The notes beneath the pieces were generated by a model. It saw only the letters and a program-made list of their open reading frames with translations, was not told the origin of the DNA and did not search any database. Shown here in pieces: positions 12,465 through 23,811 of a DNA stretch of 64,000 bases. Position 1 is the first letter of the stretch; each line of letters starts with the position of its first letter. The stretch is from NCBI RefSeq assembly GCF_001625215.2, contig NC_030383.2:322779-386778 (forward strand), given 5' to 3'. Source of the stretch: Daucus carota subsp. sativus (lineage: Eukaryota > Streptophyta > Magnoliopsida > Apiales > Apiaceae). Position numbers and translations under genes: made by a program.

Positions 12465-13116
12465 AAAACAGGTGCGAAATATTGCTTATTACATTTTAAT
12501 AGCAGGAACATGTACTCTCATTTAGTTCTAAATTGCAAGTACGAAAACTTTTAGATTTAGAATTTGTAGACCTTAAATGTGTGTTAAGGAACCATTAAGA
12601 ATATATTTACAATAACCCAGAACAATCTAAGATTATTCAAATCCAGAATTTTCATTTTTAATCACCTTCCTAAATATTATTAGTTCATTCTTTTCTTTTT
12701 CAATCTCCACACCTTATATGGTCATTCCTCTAGCTATAAAAGAGTATATCATCCACTGTAAGGGAAGAACTTTAAGGATAAGAGACAATATATCATTCAA
12801 TGTCAATCCTAGTACTTAAATGTATATACATACATGCATATATATTAGATATTCCACGCAAAACTTCTAGGATTGCATATAATTATTTCCTGTAATGAGT
12901 CTCTAAGAAAATATTTATCAAATTGTAGACATAAAAGACATAAAAATTGGTGGCCGCCTAAGGCGATCGCCTATTAAACCTACAAGACAGCCCTCATGTT
13001 ATTGATTTTACTCTATTCTATTTACATATCAGTTTACATTGCAAATGAACAGTTTAATTTACATATCACTTTTTCTTGCTACTTTTTAATTATTGTTACT
13101 TTTGTTATACCAATTT

Positions 13117-13387
13117 TCTAGTGTGTGCATGCACCCATTTCAAGGGGGTGCAACACTTCTCAGTTTGGGCCTCATATTTCTCCTATATACTATGTTCGTA
13201 TGGTGGCGCGATGTTCTACGTGAAATCTGGGCACACACTAACAACTACTTTTTTGACTACATAGAGGATTTCAATTGGCTAAAATCTCATTAATAATCAT
13301 GGCCCCCTGCATGCACAAAAATCATGACCAATAAAAACCCCCCACCTACAAAAAGTAGTTGTTAGTGTGTGCCCATCACACACTAGA
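13117..13387. repeat. MITE with TCTAGTGTGTG ends, with a nested foldback
   Basis: The left end TCTAGTGTGTG (13117-13127) matches the right end CACACACTAGA (13377-13387) in inverse orientation. Inside, GGGCACACACTAACAACTAC (from 13227) is inverted at GTAGTTGTTAGTGTGTGCCC (ending 13374). The ends resemble the element at 61042-61253. A clear target duplication was not found here. Confidence 0.6.
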
Positions 13388-15413
13388 AAGACCCTTTATT
13401 AATGTTAATTGATAATTTTTAACAGAATATGTTCATTGGTTGGATCTTATAACTGGAGTATACAGCACCCATCTCATATAGTTATTCGATGATTAAAGAA
13501 AAGAAGACCGAGAAAAGTTCTTGATGATGTCTCGTAGTCTTCGAGAAAGTGTTCTCAGCCAATTGATGTGGTAAACGGCCTCCAATGGGCTATATCTTCT
13601 CTATCCAGACAAATGATCGACCGCCTGAGACTCCTTGAGTTCATAAGCAGTATAATTCTGACCGACCAAAATAAAGTAAAATCAATAGAAAATATCACCA
13701 CAAACTTTCCTTGATATGGCATCCTATCCCCTTTTTCAACGAGATGAATAAAAGAAACAAAAAAGTCATCCAAAACTTTTTCCTTACAAATAAAGCAATG
13801 CAGTTTACTCATGGCCATCTGAGATACAATGCCGTTTACTTAAATTATGAGATCAAACCATGAACATCTTCATGTTGGAATTATTATCATAGAGCATTAA
13901 ATATTTAAATATTTAAAAAGAATGTTTGAAAGTAGCTTACCAACAATTAATAAGTAAACAGAACTATTTCCTTTGGCAAATGCAAGATGGTTGAACTCGT
14001 CCTCACTAAGTTAGGTTACATCATTAAGGGGTCCATTAAGTAATCTTTGATATCGAGACTCTAAATTACAATGTTTAGATAAACCCTTTTCAACAAAGTA
14101 CAGCCATATATTTAACTTAATTTAAGGAAATCACACAATCAGTTCATATAACTTTTTCTACATCCAAATTCCAAACATGTTTTAGAAAACAGAGGCAATA
14201 AGAACACGATAAAGCACATGCACCGCTTTACATCTAGTGGACGAAAAGACCTCTTGATGCCATACCGCCCATGTACTACACTGTATACATAGCTCATAAT
14301 GTCCCACATTAATGGGACACCAGATCTCCGTCATTAATATATTATGTTCTCTCCGGGATAGTAGATTATAAATTCAACTCTGCTAACTATGCAGGTAGCT
14401 GCAAACACATTATAATACTGATGGGCACGTACTATGTGACATTTTTACCAAGACAGAGGATAATAAATTGATAGTCATGGTAAATCAATGTTGCACGATG
14501 TGTACAATAGCCAATTATGATCCCAATAGTCGGTTAACAGCCTACACTAGTTACATACATTTAGTACAGGAACATTGAGAACATTCCTCTACAGTTTGTA
14601 ATAACTTAACAGTAACGGAATAAACAATTTATAAGATGACTGATAACAGATTTCAATAAACAAAGTATCCTTAGTTGCACAGAGAATTGATATCCATATT
14701 AGACTTGTTTCATTCATCAGAATATACAGCATCTCAAAACATCGATATATTAGTCAATCCTAATAAATATCTTAAAACTCCATTACGAAATAAAAACATG
14801 ATTAACATTTGCCTCCTTGAAATGAGCACAATAAAAGAACACCAATACATACGGCTAAATTTTTCATCTAATCAGTTGTGTGAACAACTTATTTGGGGTA
14901 TAACTGGTTATGGAATCCTCACTTATAGCTAGAAGTTGGAGAAAAGTTATCATGCGTAGAATGTACACTAATTGAAGAAATATATTGTACAGTCTGCAAC
15001 CATTCATAATTTCAAATAGTGTAGGACTCTAATACCTAAAATCTTGTACAGTCTGCAACCATTCTCAATAAGATCAGATGTCAAACGAGTGAACTAAAAT
15101 CTACTGATCATAGTAACCCTAATTCATAGAAGTTCAAGAATCAAATGAAAATCAAACTATTCTACTTACCTTGGCACATTTTGATCCATACAAATGTTAA
15201 GCATCAACCAAGTCAAAATACAAATGTTAACTCAAATCATATTATATCCAACACACACACTTCACATATAATTACTAAACACAACAAAAGTCTTGCAGTA
15301 ATTCAGCACAACAAAGCAGTTATACATAATTCATACATCCCAGCATACTACTGTCACATTTAACGATACAATCATATATTCATATCATCAACACAGCCCG
15401 AAATATAACCACA

Positions 15414-16202
15414 TTAATCCGAACCGGTACCTTTTCCAGCTTCCTCAACATCCCGATCAGCATTATCCTCATCCTCATCCATAGCAGATGCGACAGAAAC
15501 AACCGGCTCCTGAGCAGCGGCAGCATCATCCTTCTCATCAGGATACCTAACGACAACAACAGGACAAACACAGTGCCTCACACAATAATCACTAACACTC
15601 CCCAACCTCCCATCACTCCCTCGTTTCGTGGCCCCGAAACCTCGGCTCCCCATAATAACAGCACTCAACCCTAACCTCTCAACTTCCAGACACAACCGCT
15701 CCTTCATATCGTGATCCTTCACAATATGTATCTTGAACGGGATCTTCGCATCAACCAACGGCTGCGCCACATCCGCAGACTTAGTAGTAGTGAAAGTATC
15801 GAAATCATCCTCGAGTTTCTGCTGAGAAGTCTCATCAGTCAAGGTCAAGTCAACGGAGCCCCAATCGGCACCGTAGAGCACGGAAGTAGGGCGGACGTGG
15901 AGGAGAATCACGGCGTCGCCGGGGCGGAGGTAGTGATGGACGGACCATTTGACGGCGAAGGCGGACTCGTCGGAGAGATCGACGGCGATGCCGATCTTGC
16001 GCTGGGCGTTGGCGGTGGGAGTTTCGGTGGCGTGAGGAGTGGTCGGTGGGGGGAAGCGAGGAGATGATGATTTGACTTTGATTGAAGCAAGGAGGGGGAG
16101 ATCGGAGTCGGTGATGGAGGATGAATTAGGGTTAGGGTTAGGGTTCTTGTGTGGATGCATTTGGGGATTTTTGGGTTTGAGATTCTGAGGGTTTTGATTC
16201 AA
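15414..16202 (-). CDS. PHOS34: Universal stress protein, PHOS32/PHOS34 type
   Basis: 262-aa open frame on the minus strand. A Pro/Asn/Ser-rich N-terminal tail (1-65) contains a Ser-Pro site in SSSPRF (S47); in Arabidopsis PHOS32 a Ser-Pro site in the N-terminal tail is phosphorylated by MAP kinases. The UspA fold begins near KIGIAVDLSDESAFAVKW. The nucleotide-binding part has GSRGFGATKRG...GSVSDYCV followed by CPVVVVRYP. The 12-residue spacing between GSRG and GS is typical of the PHOS family rather than the shorter plant USPs. The C-terminus is acidic (MDEDEDNADRDVEE). Known family role: ATP-binding stress and defence phosphoprotein, cytosolic. The ATG at 16202 is the first in a long frame. 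The C-terminus may be spliced differently (see 10735-10934). It sits between receptor kinases and an SPL/NZZ-type gene, as recalled for Arabidopsis PHOS34. Confidence 0.88.
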   Translation of the reverse strand: MNQNPQNLKPKNPQMHPHKNPNPNPNSSSITDSDLPLLASIKVKSSSPRFPPPTTPHATETPTANAQRKIGIAVDLSDESAFAVKWSVHHYLRPGDAVILLHVRPTSVLYGADWGSVDLTLTDETSQQKLEDDFDTFTTTKSADVAQPLVDAKIPFKIHIVKDHDMKERLCLEVERLGLSAVIMGSRGFGATKRGSDGRLGSVSDYCVRHCVCPVVVVRYPDEKDDAAAAQEPVVSVASAMDEDEDNADRDVEEAGKGTGSD

Positions 16203-17309
16203 TCAAATGTATCTTTGTGTGTGCGTTTGATTTTCTAGTGTGTGTGGGTATTTGTGTTTTGTAGATGCTTCGGGAATGTTTTGGTCTGATGAACCGTTAC
16301 GGGTTTTTACAGTTTTGGCAATTTCCGGATTATTTGGGATTTTAAATTGAGCACATAGGTGTTTCTCTTTTTATTTAGCAAAAAATTGTGATAGAGAAAT
16401 CATTTATCGAATTACTTATTGAGATATTTGAATTTTTTTTGGCAAATTATGCAACAGTTCTATCATACTAAAATTATTTTTTCAATATTTTATATATTCA
16501 TCACATTATATCTATGAGAATAAACTCGTTTAAATTTGATAAGAAAAAATTTTAAAACTCAATTGTGATAAGTTTATCATGAATAAAAATGAGCTCTTGC
16601 AAAAAATCTTAGCTAATAAAAATCTTAAACTCTTATTGGAAACAAATTTTTTTATTAGTGTTTGTCTCTTTTTAGATGGACGTTTTTAATTAATTTGAGA
16701 AAAGGAAGTAAGAAACAAAATTAATTAATTTTTGCCCAAAGTGGTGAATTTAGTTGGTATGAGTCCACTACATTTTTATTGGAGTCAAGGAGAAGCGAGA
16801 ATCAGTTAGCATCCCATTTTAAAAACTGAACTTTTACGTTTTCAAGTAGTTTTTAGCACAAGGTGATGAGCCTTCTTTTAATTAAAAACCCCACTTTTAC
16901 TTGTGTGTTTGTATTTGAAAACCCGCTGCATAGAAGTCTTCCGAAGGAAAGGAAGAAGCTGGTTGATTAGTTTTTTTTTTCACAACCTGTGATATATCGT
17001 TTCTTTACTTTTATAATCAACTTATTCACTTTAAATAATAAATATTTTTTTGAAATTAAACTAAACGATAAGCTGACATAAATTGAACATACTACTATTA
17101 AACCCCAAAACATGCTTTTACAAAGTCTAAGTGAAGATGAGTACATTGTGCAAATTGCAGGCTGAGAAAAAGAAACCACAGCCAAAAGAAAATAAAGTAG
17201 AAAAGCGTATCTGAAATATGGCCTATCCAATCAGATACAATATGGCCTGGCCCAATTTATGAATCACAATACTACAGTCAAGTTCGTTGTTTACAATAAT
17301 TTATAACAT
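16203..17309. other. Intergenic, stress protein promoter side
   Basis: AT-rich DNA holding the 5' UTR and promoter of the minus-strand stress protein, then sequence leading to the tRNA gene. No further gene or clear repeat was recognised. Confidence 0.5.
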
Positions 17310-17390
17310 GTGGACGTGCCGGAGTGGTTATCGGGCATGACTAGAAATCATGTGGGTTCGCCCGCGCAGGTTCGAATCCTGCCGTCCACG
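17310..17390 (+). tRNA. tRNA-Ser (anticodon AGA)
   Basis: 81 nt without intron. The acceptor stem GTGGACG pairs exactly with CGTCCAC (17383-17389), with discriminator G at 17390. The anticodon stem CATGA/TCATG closes the 7-nt loop CTAGAAA, giving anticodon AGA (reads UCU and, by inosine, UCC). A long variable arm is present, as expected for tRNA-Ser. The T arm carries GGTTCGAATCC (B box) and the D arm supplies the A box. CCA is not encoded, as is normal for nuclear genes. Confidence 0.96.
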
Positions 17391-17396
17391 TTTTTT
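17391..17396 (+). terminator. RNA polymerase III terminator
   Basis: A run of six T directly after the tRNA discriminator base, the standard Pol III stop signal. Confidence 0.85.
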
Positions 17397-18663
17397 ATAA
17401 TTTTGTATTTTGTGAGTTGTGACTCCACGCTGCATCCCTGCCTGGCTCCTGCATGCAGATAGGCTAAGCAGCCGGTTTTACTGAACCAGGCCTCACAATT
17501 GGTCTGTGCATATGTGTGCTTTTCTGCAAAGTTCATGCAAATTGTACTAGCTTTCCTTAATGACATGATTTCAAGTGGTTTAATGCACCCCCAAAAGAGC
17601 GTTTGTTAACTTTCCAAAACAGAAAGTAGGCAGAGCTGTCTTTGTGTTTCAGCACTTACAACACACAGTCATACTCATTAACAGAAAATCCTCAAAGCTC
17701 CAGGTCCCCCCCTCCAACCTATGCTTATTCAAACAATATGAATTTTTGAAGATCCAGCATTGCATGTTAACTATATTGTTAATCTTTGACAGATGAAATA
17801 CATTCATTTCGTGAACTCCGTGAGGAACAACAATGTCAAGAAGGGACGGACGGAGTATAATATTTAAGAATATATTACAGAGGTTTGAAGTGTAAGGTTA
17901 TCTAAATCCTTTTAACAGTTGCCATGCATAGAGCATACAAACATAATTTTGCGTAGGAAACTGGTAAGAGGTTTGAAGTGTAAGGTTATCTAAATCCTTT
18001 TAACAGTTGCCATGCATAGAGCATACAAACATAATTTTGCGCAGGAAACTGGTAAGAATCGACTCGTTTCACAGTTCAAATGTTGCGCATTGCAGATTGT
18101 ATCATCAGGTATAGGGTTTTTATCAGTGGTTATATGTCCTCACTAATTCGAATGGAAACCGTATATATATTACATACTGATCAGACGGTTTATAGTAGGC
18201 ATTCAGATTTAATATTAAGACCCAAATGATCAATTTAGGATGTTATTGACTAGCCTAGGGATTTTTTTAGTTATATATACGATTTATATCGCAATATAAC
18301 AATCGCATTAACCAATTGTTGAAATCCCGTGAACCAAATTCCCAGACCAAAAATACATCAGGTTACAACAAAGCAATGAAAAGAAGCTGCTGATGACCAA
18401 CTAGTAATCTGATTAAGATTTAATTAAAGCTGTAATATTAAAAGCAAACACACTGACAAAATCTGAGTATGGAGATAGAGAAACAAGAAGGCCAAAATTA
18501 TCAGGAAATGTATTGCCCTATTTCAGATGGTGCACATATGATAATAATTTCAACAAAAGAGGGTATAATAATGCAGTCTTTTGGTCCTGGGATCACATGC
18601 ACTAGACATAGGATATGTAAAGACAAACTTAAAAAACATAAAGTCATTTCCTGTTTTTGCTAA
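17397..18663. other. Intergenic between tRNA-Ser and the SPL/NZZ-type gene
   Basis: No coding gene supported. It contains a 3' end of a Stowaway-type MITE (GGGACGGACGGAGTA near 17844-17860) and the 88-bp tandem duplication at 17881-18056. The part next to 18663 is the likely 3' UTR of the minus-strand gene. Confidence 0.5.
17881..18056. repeat. Near-perfect 88-bp tandem duplication
   Basis: Units 17881-17968 and 17969-18056 start AGGTTTGAAGTGTAAGG and differ at one base that I can see (GCGTAGG versus GCGCAGG). The near identity points to a recent duplication. Confidence 0.95.
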
Positions 18664-19947
18664 TCAGTAGGAAAGTTTTAGTGACAAGTCAATAGAACTG
18701 GAAGAAGCACCAGCAATGCCAGCACTGGTATTTGTTGTAGAGAGACAAGAATTAGTTTCACCATAGCCTCCTCCTGCTGCTGCAACTGAAGAAGATTCTG
18801 AGCCCAGTTTTATCCAGTCCTTGAAAATAGAGCCTTTCTCTTTCTCGGGGAAAAACTCGTATTCCATCAACGTATTTCTGCCACCTCTCATTGATCTTCC
18901 ATTAGCCTTGCAATCCTGAATTGTCCCAACATCCTATTCAATATAATTGTAAAATCACAAATTAATGGAAATCAAATGCAGGAAAAATTAGTGTAACTTT
19001 ATATTTATTGTTTTAGATTTCATTGGTTCCGAGACCTGAGGTTCGATCTTAGGACCAGGGAAAGTGTGATTCATCGAAAGTTTGGTGCCAAAATCTTGAC
19101 TCTGCCCAGGGTAATTGGTCATGTAATTCCCAGCACTGATGATAGATGATCCATTGAAACTTGCATAGCTATCTTTCCCAGTCATCTCTCCAGAAACTTC
19201 AATGCTCTCGGAGATTTCGCCATTGTAACGCTTCTTCTACAATCCGAAAACAAAAAATAATAAACACAACACACATAGCATCATTCCCATCAAAAAGATT
19301 AAATAGGCATGTAATTAATACCAATTCTTATACAACAAAATACAAACTTTGCACTCCAAGAATGAACACACAATTAACACACACATACATAAGATAATGC
19401 ACGAGAGAAGTACCTTAGGGAGAACCCCAGCAGGGCAACATTGGATGGTTGGAACATAAGAGACCATGTCTTTCGACATTTCAGGACTCACATTCACAGT
19501 CCCTGGAGTATTGGGTTGATAAAATGCATTTGCAGGTCCGACTCCATACTGATCCAGCACTGGAAACTGATCCGGGTACACATATCCAAACCCAGAAGTC
19601 TGTCCAGGTCCAAGAATTAAACCATTTGGACCAAGCCTCTGGACAACCAAACCCTGCTGCTGGTTCAAAGTACCAGAGCCAAGGCTTCTTGATGCAGCAG
19701 CAGCAGCAGCAGCCTGATCAGTGAAATAAGAAGGGTAGTATGGCGGTGTTTGTGGAGCATAAGAGTGAGCCATGTTGGGATTGTGGCTGGTGTTTGGGTT
19801 TGTTTCTTTCTTGGACGCCCCAACTGATCCTTGATGATTCATATGCCATTCTAGCTGAGCCACTCCCATCCCTCTTTGTGGGATCTTCCCCTCATTTGAC
19901 TTTGTCTTCTTTCTTCCACACCTTCTTCTTCCATTTTCAGAACCCAT
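18664..19947 (-). CDS. SPL: SPOROCYTELESS/NOZZLE-type (SPEAR) EAR transcriptional repressor
   Basis: Three exons on the minus strand, all phase 0: 19947-19414, 19236-19036, 18933-18664, total 334 aa (Arabidopsis SPL/NZZ is 314). Near the N-terminus is a basic stretch (RRRCGRKKTK) followed by PQRGMGVAQLEWHMNHQG, the SPEAR signature. An Ala run lies near residue 85. Exon 2 begins KKRYNGE, like the KKKRLDGD block of SPL. The last exon holds GGRNTLMEYEFFPEKEKG and ends IDLSLKLSY, an LxLxL EAR motif that recruits TOPLESS corepressors. Known role: represses TCP factors and is needed for sporocyte (microspore and megaspore mother cell) formation; nuclear. Its position beside the PHOS34-type gene supports orthology with At4g27330. 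Another SPEAR/TIE family member remains possible. Confidence 0.85.
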
Positions 19948-19959
19948 TGATCACAAAGA

Positions 19960-20028
19960 GAGATGGAGAGATTGAGAGAGAATGAGAGAGAGAGAGAGAT
20001 ATGTGAGTGAGAGAGAGAGAGAGAGGGT
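19960..20028 (-). promoter_or_regulatory. GA/CT-rich 5' leader of the SPL-type gene
   Basis: Dense GAGAGA runs just upstream of the ATG at 19947, reading as CT repeats in the transcript. GAGA-type tracts bind BPC factors in plant developmental genes. The sequence is clear; the function is inferred. Confidence 0.5.
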
Positions 20029-22734
20029 GAACCAACCAAAATATATATAGCAGCTAAGAAATGCAAAACAAGTTGTTAAAGCCTGGACTATATAAAGCCT
20101 GGTGCCTCTCTCTTCTTCTCATGTGTATGATCTCTATGCACATAAACAGAACTGTACAGACTTCATGTATGTTATAACCTACATTTGTTGATATAAACAC
20201 AACTCTGATCTCTCCCAAGTACTTTATATTCCTTCCACAAGTATAATTTGTCTTTTGTAATAAACCATATTTTATTAATTCCCAACTTCTGTACAACCAA
20301 ACCCATTGGTCCCCTCCTACGTATTCTTGCTAAAGAAAATCATTACTTGTGTTTTAATGTTGATTGTGATTTTTATTCTTTTTCTTAGGCTAACAGAAAG
20401 CATGAGACCTATATATGGAGCTAGCTACTCAAACAAGTATCTCCACCTATGTATGATTTGGTGTGCTTAGCTTAGACTGGCAGTTCAAACTTCAAACATC
20501 GGATCGATCGTCTGTCTGCGTAATTATATAGGTGCATAGGCAAGCAATTATATAAAGTAAGATATGGTCAAAGATAAAAACTAGGCGTTATCTGCAGTTG
20601 GGCTACAAATGTATATATGAATGGTAAAAAAAAATGGAACAAGAGTTTTTCCTTGTGATTAAACTGCAAGAAATCGAGCCTTAACCGACGGCAATTTTGG
20701 TCCGACACGGTCTTAAACCCGATATCGTAGTTTTGGTCAGATTCGATCACAATTTTGATCAAATGATTTATACAATCTGAGCAATTAAAGAAATTATACT
20801 AGAAATATTATTATTTTGGTATAATAATAAAATGTACATTAAAGGATATTTGTAGTAGATTTGTTTACAAACTTGAAATGACTTAGTTAAGAGAATGGAA
20901 AAGTAGTGGGTGGCAAAAGTATCACACTCAAGCATACCAAATTTGTGAAGGTTTTGGACAAATCAAAGTGAAGATTATAGAGAGCAAAAATGAACAAATC
21001 CAAAACTTGTGATCCACCAATAGAAACACACAATTCTTTTCATATGCTATCTCCCTGTAGCTAGTCCACATTGTATGCATAACTTAACGTTCCATGCCAT
21101 GAAAAGTGTGATCAGTGTATGTGGGCAGTTCAGCATCAGCTTAAGTGGTCCCCACTTTCCTAAAATGGATGTTGATCTTCTTAAGATTTCGACCAAAACC
21201 AGGGCCTGGGCCCTGGGGGTAGGGGCTGAATATATATGTAGGATGGTGATGGCTAATGGGGATTTGTTCTTAATTATTCGTATCATATATATTTGCAGAC
21301 TAGTAATAGACAGTGGCTCGTCAGAAGTTTGTTTCTTGTAATGTTTCTATTATTTTGTTTAAGATTAACGGAACCAAAATTTCGAAATAGTTTGAGATTA
21401 AAATAATAAATAATTAAAGTTTTAAGACATATTCATCGTTCATAAATACTGTATATCAAGTTCCGCAGTGGTTGTGGGGCTTTTAGTTAAGATTGCTTTT
21501 AAGTCCTAACCCAAGAAACCAAACAAGAAACTCCCAGGTCCAGCTTTATTCATCTAGCACCAAAACCACACCCATTCTGAGAAACTTACAGTGAATGCAT
21601 CTCATATAAAACGACATGATGCATTAAAGAAGAGGTGGAACTGAGCTCTTATTAGTGAACTAGATACATACAGATCTCAACTGAGATATGGTTTGTCAAG
21701 AACTTACACAGAAATGTGTATGTATAACACACATCATTCCAGCCTCTCCAGACATCTCTAGATACACACTTGTATGTATCCAAACATTTTAAACAAAGAA
21801 TATAAATGGTTAGGACTGCAACAAATCTGGACCATCGATCTGGATCCATCCGTAGACTCCACAACTCTGTGTATAGATTTACATATTTGTGTCTGTGTTT
21901 TTGTTATGAAACTTGGGCTCGTACACTCTTGACTCTTTTTATATCCCATGCATTTAAAAGATTTAAAACGGGTCGCTGTCACCTGCAGTGGGTTGTTTTT
22001 GTACAGTAAAAATAACAAAGCCCAGCCACAAAAACAACTTTATAACCCATTCGTACATTTACAAATTACATGTAGGGGACCTCAGCCTCTTTTACTCTGT
22101 CCAGACTCCAGACTCCAGTATACTGTACATCACTCATCAGACCTATATCAACTTTTTCTACTTTCTCTAATACTTGCGTAGTTATATACGGTTAAGTCTC
22201 AATAAATTAATCTTTCTAATATATTTGTTCGATCTTGGATCGAGATTGACAATTTTAAATTATTAATATTTACAAGTTTGTATTATAATTTATATAAGAA
22301 TGTTCTTTTCTGGTGCATTGTGTTAGTTGTAAAGCTTACAAGGACTTCACAAGCCTAGAAATCAAGAACGAGATTTGTAGTGACTAGCCTGCTGAGTAGG
22401 GCAACAGCATTGTGCTGCCTGCAAGCTAGATGAGCATATAATGCCTACAATTTTTTGATCAGCAGTCGAATATATTAATGATAGTAATTAATGATTGATG
22501 GCCGTAGGAATTTCAATAGATGTCCGTAGCCGTCATGGTTATGTCTTATTTGAATATGTGTATGGTGCTTAACCCTTTTCATGTCATCTGGAGGTTCTTA
22601 TTTATACTAAGAGAGATGGTTGCTTAGGAGGCGGGAGTTGGCTAGTCTAGTGCGTAGATGGGTGAGTCGGATGGGCTATGTATCACAGGTGGAAGTTGAT
22701 CCAGTTTCAGGGATGATAGGGTGTTGGAGCTGTT
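20029..22734. other. Long upstream intergenic region of the SPL-type gene
   Basis: About 2.7 kb with no supported gene. The short open frames carry no family signatures. It may hold distal control sequences for the SPL-type gene; no specific element was recognised apart from the G-box cassette just beyond it. Confidence 0.45.
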
Positions 22735-22853
22735 GCCACGTGTCCAGCTGCTTAAGGATGAAGCAGAGAGCTTACAAGGTGTTTGGGAATGACAAGGTGT
22801 GGTGGGAGTGCCACGTGTCCAGGTGCTTAAGGGTGAAGCAGAGAGCTTACAAG
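22735..22853. repeat. Duplicated G-box/ABRE cassette
   Basis: Two imperfect copies, 75 bp apart, of a block of about 44 bp that starts GCCACGTGTCCAG and contains GAAGCAGAGAGCTTACAAG (22735 and 22810). Each copy carries CACGTGTC, a G-box/ABRE core. The block is GC-rich against its AT-rich surroundings. Confidence 0.7.
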
Positions 22854-23811
22854 CAGCTGGGTCACCAACTTGGGCTAAGCCTACGGCTTTCTTGGCGGTT
22901 GTTAGGGGTGAGTACTGCAGGAAAGCCTAAGGGCTTACGGGTTTAAGGGTCTTCGGTCTGAAGCCTACGGGTTTACAGGCCATCAATGATGAAAACCAGT
23001 TCCATTTGCTTGCTCACATCAAGTCTTTTCACTGAAAATCAAGTGTTTTTCTCTCTCAACCAAACACTTTTTGTTCGTCGGTAATATGGAGCAAATTGAG
23101 ATACATTAATGGGTTCCATTTGGTGACTCGATTCCTGTTATTCAAGTAAATATTTCGTCGTTGCATGTACTCATGTAGGGACAACTTGATGCAGTTTTAT
23201 CGAAATTTTGTGAAGTTGGGCATCATACTATAGAGCGAAAACTTAATTTTAATAGTTTTGATAATATCGGGCAATCTTTACATTAAAATCTACCAAGTAA
23301 ATGGTGAAATGATCTAAGTACTGGGAAATCAAAAATTGAAGAGTTATAAATAAGATTTAAGAGCTCGTGATAAAGATTAAAGACAGTAAAGCATATCATA
23401 AGCGAATGAATGCGAGTTCAAAAGATATTAATATAAACGCAGAAAATGGTGCTCGTCAGAAAAATAAGAAAGAGAGAATATCTTCCAAAATGTACCAAAC
23501 AGGGAAACTGAAATACTCATTTTGTCCCCCATACAAAAAAAAAAAAGAAATACTCATTTTGTCCCGATTTATATGAGCCTCTTTAACTGGCACCGTTTTA
23601 CGAAATGAATATCTGTTTCAATTTTAACCTTATAAAAAGAGTTAATAAGTGTTAAATAAATGTTGTTTATGAATGTGTGATTAGGGGCTGAAAGAGAATC
23701 GGTGCTTAAAATAGAATTATGAGACCACTAAAATTCTGCTGCAGAACCCTATATTTTTCATTGATTTTTAGAATCTAATTCTAAATACATATTTTTTTGT
23801 ATCGTTGTGTG

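Larger units (their letters stand above)
10990..15413. other. Non-coding region downstream of (or intron in) the stress protein gene
   Basis: 4.4 kb without a supported coding sequence. It holds a perfect hairpin repeat (12368-12464), a MITE with TCTAGTGTGTG ends (13117-13387), and a 17-bp direct repeat TTGTACAGTCTGCAACC at 14985 and 15044. It is either intergenic or, under the alternative model, the long intron of the stress protein gene. Confidence 0.5.

Noticed and set aside
17439..17460. miR160-like string (TGCCTGGCTCCTGCATGC)
   Set aside because: It has gaps and mismatches against miR160, and no matching star strand or precursor hairpin was seen nearby. Likely chance.
22620..22946. 108-codon open frame on the plus strand
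   Set aside because: It spans the duplicated G-box cassette, so its internal peptide repeat reflects DNA duplication. No family signature and no splice context.
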